The translations under genes and the position numbers were made by a program. Source: JACOXT01 sp964372855 (lineage in GTDB: Bacteria > Patescibacteriota > Microgenomatia > Levybacterales > UBA12049). From it: a stretch of DNA of 6,357 bases. The stretch lies in contig CAYJRY010000054.1 of the NCBI GenBank assembly GCA_964372855.1, positions 1 through 6,357 of the forward strand, given 5' to 3'. Shown here piece after piece: positions 6,034-6,357 of this stretch (its first letter is position 1; each line of letters begins with the position of its first letter). Below the pieces are notes generated by a model. That model did no database searches and was not told the origin of the DNA. It was given only the letters and a program-made list of their open reading frames with translations.

Positions 6034-6107
6034 AGCGTCTAGCAATTAGCATTCAGCGTTCAGTTCGACATAAAACTAGACGCTAGACGCTGATAACAAA
6101 ACGCTGA
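6034..6107. repeat. Inverted array of degenerate heptamers between the transketolase genes
   Basis: Directly after the stop codon, five 7-base units run on the plus strand: AGCGTCT (6034), AGCAATT (6041), AGCATTC (6048), AGCGTTC (6055) and AGTTCGA (6062), ending at 6068. On the minus strand five units in register run back from 6105: AGCGTTT, TGTTATC, AGCGTCT, AGCGTCT and AGTTTTA, ending at 6071. The centre of symmetry is at 6069/6070. Perfect inverted pairs include AGCGTCTAG (6034-6042) with CTAGACGCT at 6076-6084 and again at 6083-6091, and TCAGCGTT (6053-6060) with AACGCTGA (6100-6107). A long imperfect hairpin with several pairing registers can form in RNA or DNA. There is no T-tract after it, so it does not look like a rho-independent terminator. 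It ends only 4 bases before the next start codon. Confidence 0.85.
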
Positions 6108-6111
6108 GAAT

Positions 6112-6357
6112 ATGTTGAATCCAGATTTACAATTAAACCCAAAATTGTTTGATACTGATTGTGAACTAAAAGCAACGCGCGAAGGTTATGGTGACGGGCT
6201 TTTGGAGGCAGGCATGAAAAATCCCAATGTTGTTGCTCTAACAGCTGATCTTTCTGAATCAACAAAAGCAAACAAATTCCAAGAAAAATTTCCTGACAGG
6301 TTTTTTGAGATGTTTATCGCCGAGCAGAACATGGTGGGGGTGGCGGTCGGGATGGCC
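6112..6357 (+). CDS. Transketolase, C-terminal subunit, 5' part only
   Basis: The pyrimidine-binding half of the split transketolase, pairing with the upstream-encoded N-terminal subunit. Only the first 82 codons are in the window. Residues from ~19 show T-R-E-G-Y-G-D-G-L-L-E-A-G, then 'NPNVVALTADLSEST' (about 37-51), 'FPDRFFEMFIAEQNMVGVAVGMA' in the last third, which includes the I-A-E-Q-N motif containing the glutamate that activates thiamine diphosphate. The ATG at 6112 gives a short N-terminal lead of ~17 residues before the conserved domain, normal for this subunit. No good Shine-Dalgarno sequence and no close -10 box precede it; the inverted heptamer repeat occupies almost the whole 78-base gap. 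It is most likely translated from a transcript shared with the N-terminal subunit gene. Confidence 0.93.
   Translation, partial: MLNPDLQLNPKLFDTDCELKATREGYGDGLLEAGMKNPNVVALTADLSESTKANKFQEKFPDRFFEMFIAEQNMVGVAVGMA

Noticed and set aside
6034..6107. Inverted repeat read as a rho-independent terminator or as a small CRISPR array
   Set aside because: No run of T follows either arm, and the next gene encodes the partner subunit, so termination there would be counterproductive. The 7-base units have no spacers, so it is not a CRISPR array.
6083..6271. Minus-strand ORF of 62 codons over the start of the second transketolase gene
   Set aside because: It is antisense to clearly recognisable transketolase coding sequence and runs into the heptamer repeat; it is a shadow frame.

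Overview
The window is AT-rich, gene-dense and uses standard stop codons. It reads like a Candidate Phyla Radiation (Patescibacteria, perhaps Microgenomates-like) genome. That placement is inferred from gene style: small split metabolic enzymes, a PfkB kinase beside a DUF2090 protein, short unknown secreted proteins and short tandem repeats in and between genes. No rRNA or marker gene is present to prove it.

Layout. Bases 1-654 are the 5' part of a minus-strand gene for an exported subtilisin-like (S8) protease: a membrane segment, then the propeptide, cut off by the window edge before the catalytic domain. A 96-base divergent promoter region follows. Everything after it is on the plus strand: a PfkB sugar kinase (751-1701), a DUF2090 aldolase-like protein (1724-2557), a secreted protein with eight cysteines (2610-3065), an unrecognised 82-residue protein (3133-3381), ribose-5-phosphate isomerase B (3385-3831), glycerate 2-kinase (3828-5099, overlapping rpiB by 4 bases), the transketolase N-terminal subunit (5140-6033) and the start of the C-terminal subunit (6112 to the edge).

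The metabolic genes make sense together. RpiB and the split transketolase are steps of the non-oxidative pentose phosphate pathway. Glycerate 2-kinase feeds glycerate into lower glycolysis as 2-phosphoglycerate. The kinase and DUF2090 pair correspond to the two domains found fused in many IolC-type proteins and suggest a 'phosphorylate, then cleave' route for a sugar or sugar acid whose identity cannot be read from sequence.

Two patterns run through the window. First, at least five genes have a sigma70-like promoter whose -10 box lies only 6-9 bases before the start codon, with no Shine-Dalgarno sequence, which predicts leaderless mRNAs. SD-like sequence appears only before genes inside an apparent operon. 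Second, short tandem repeats of 7 or 8 bases occur in three places: four AAGTATN heptamers inside the PfkB gene, three octamers inside the glycerate kinase gene, and an inverted array of heptamers between the two transketolase genes. No tRNA, rRNA, CRISPR array or insertion sequence was seen.
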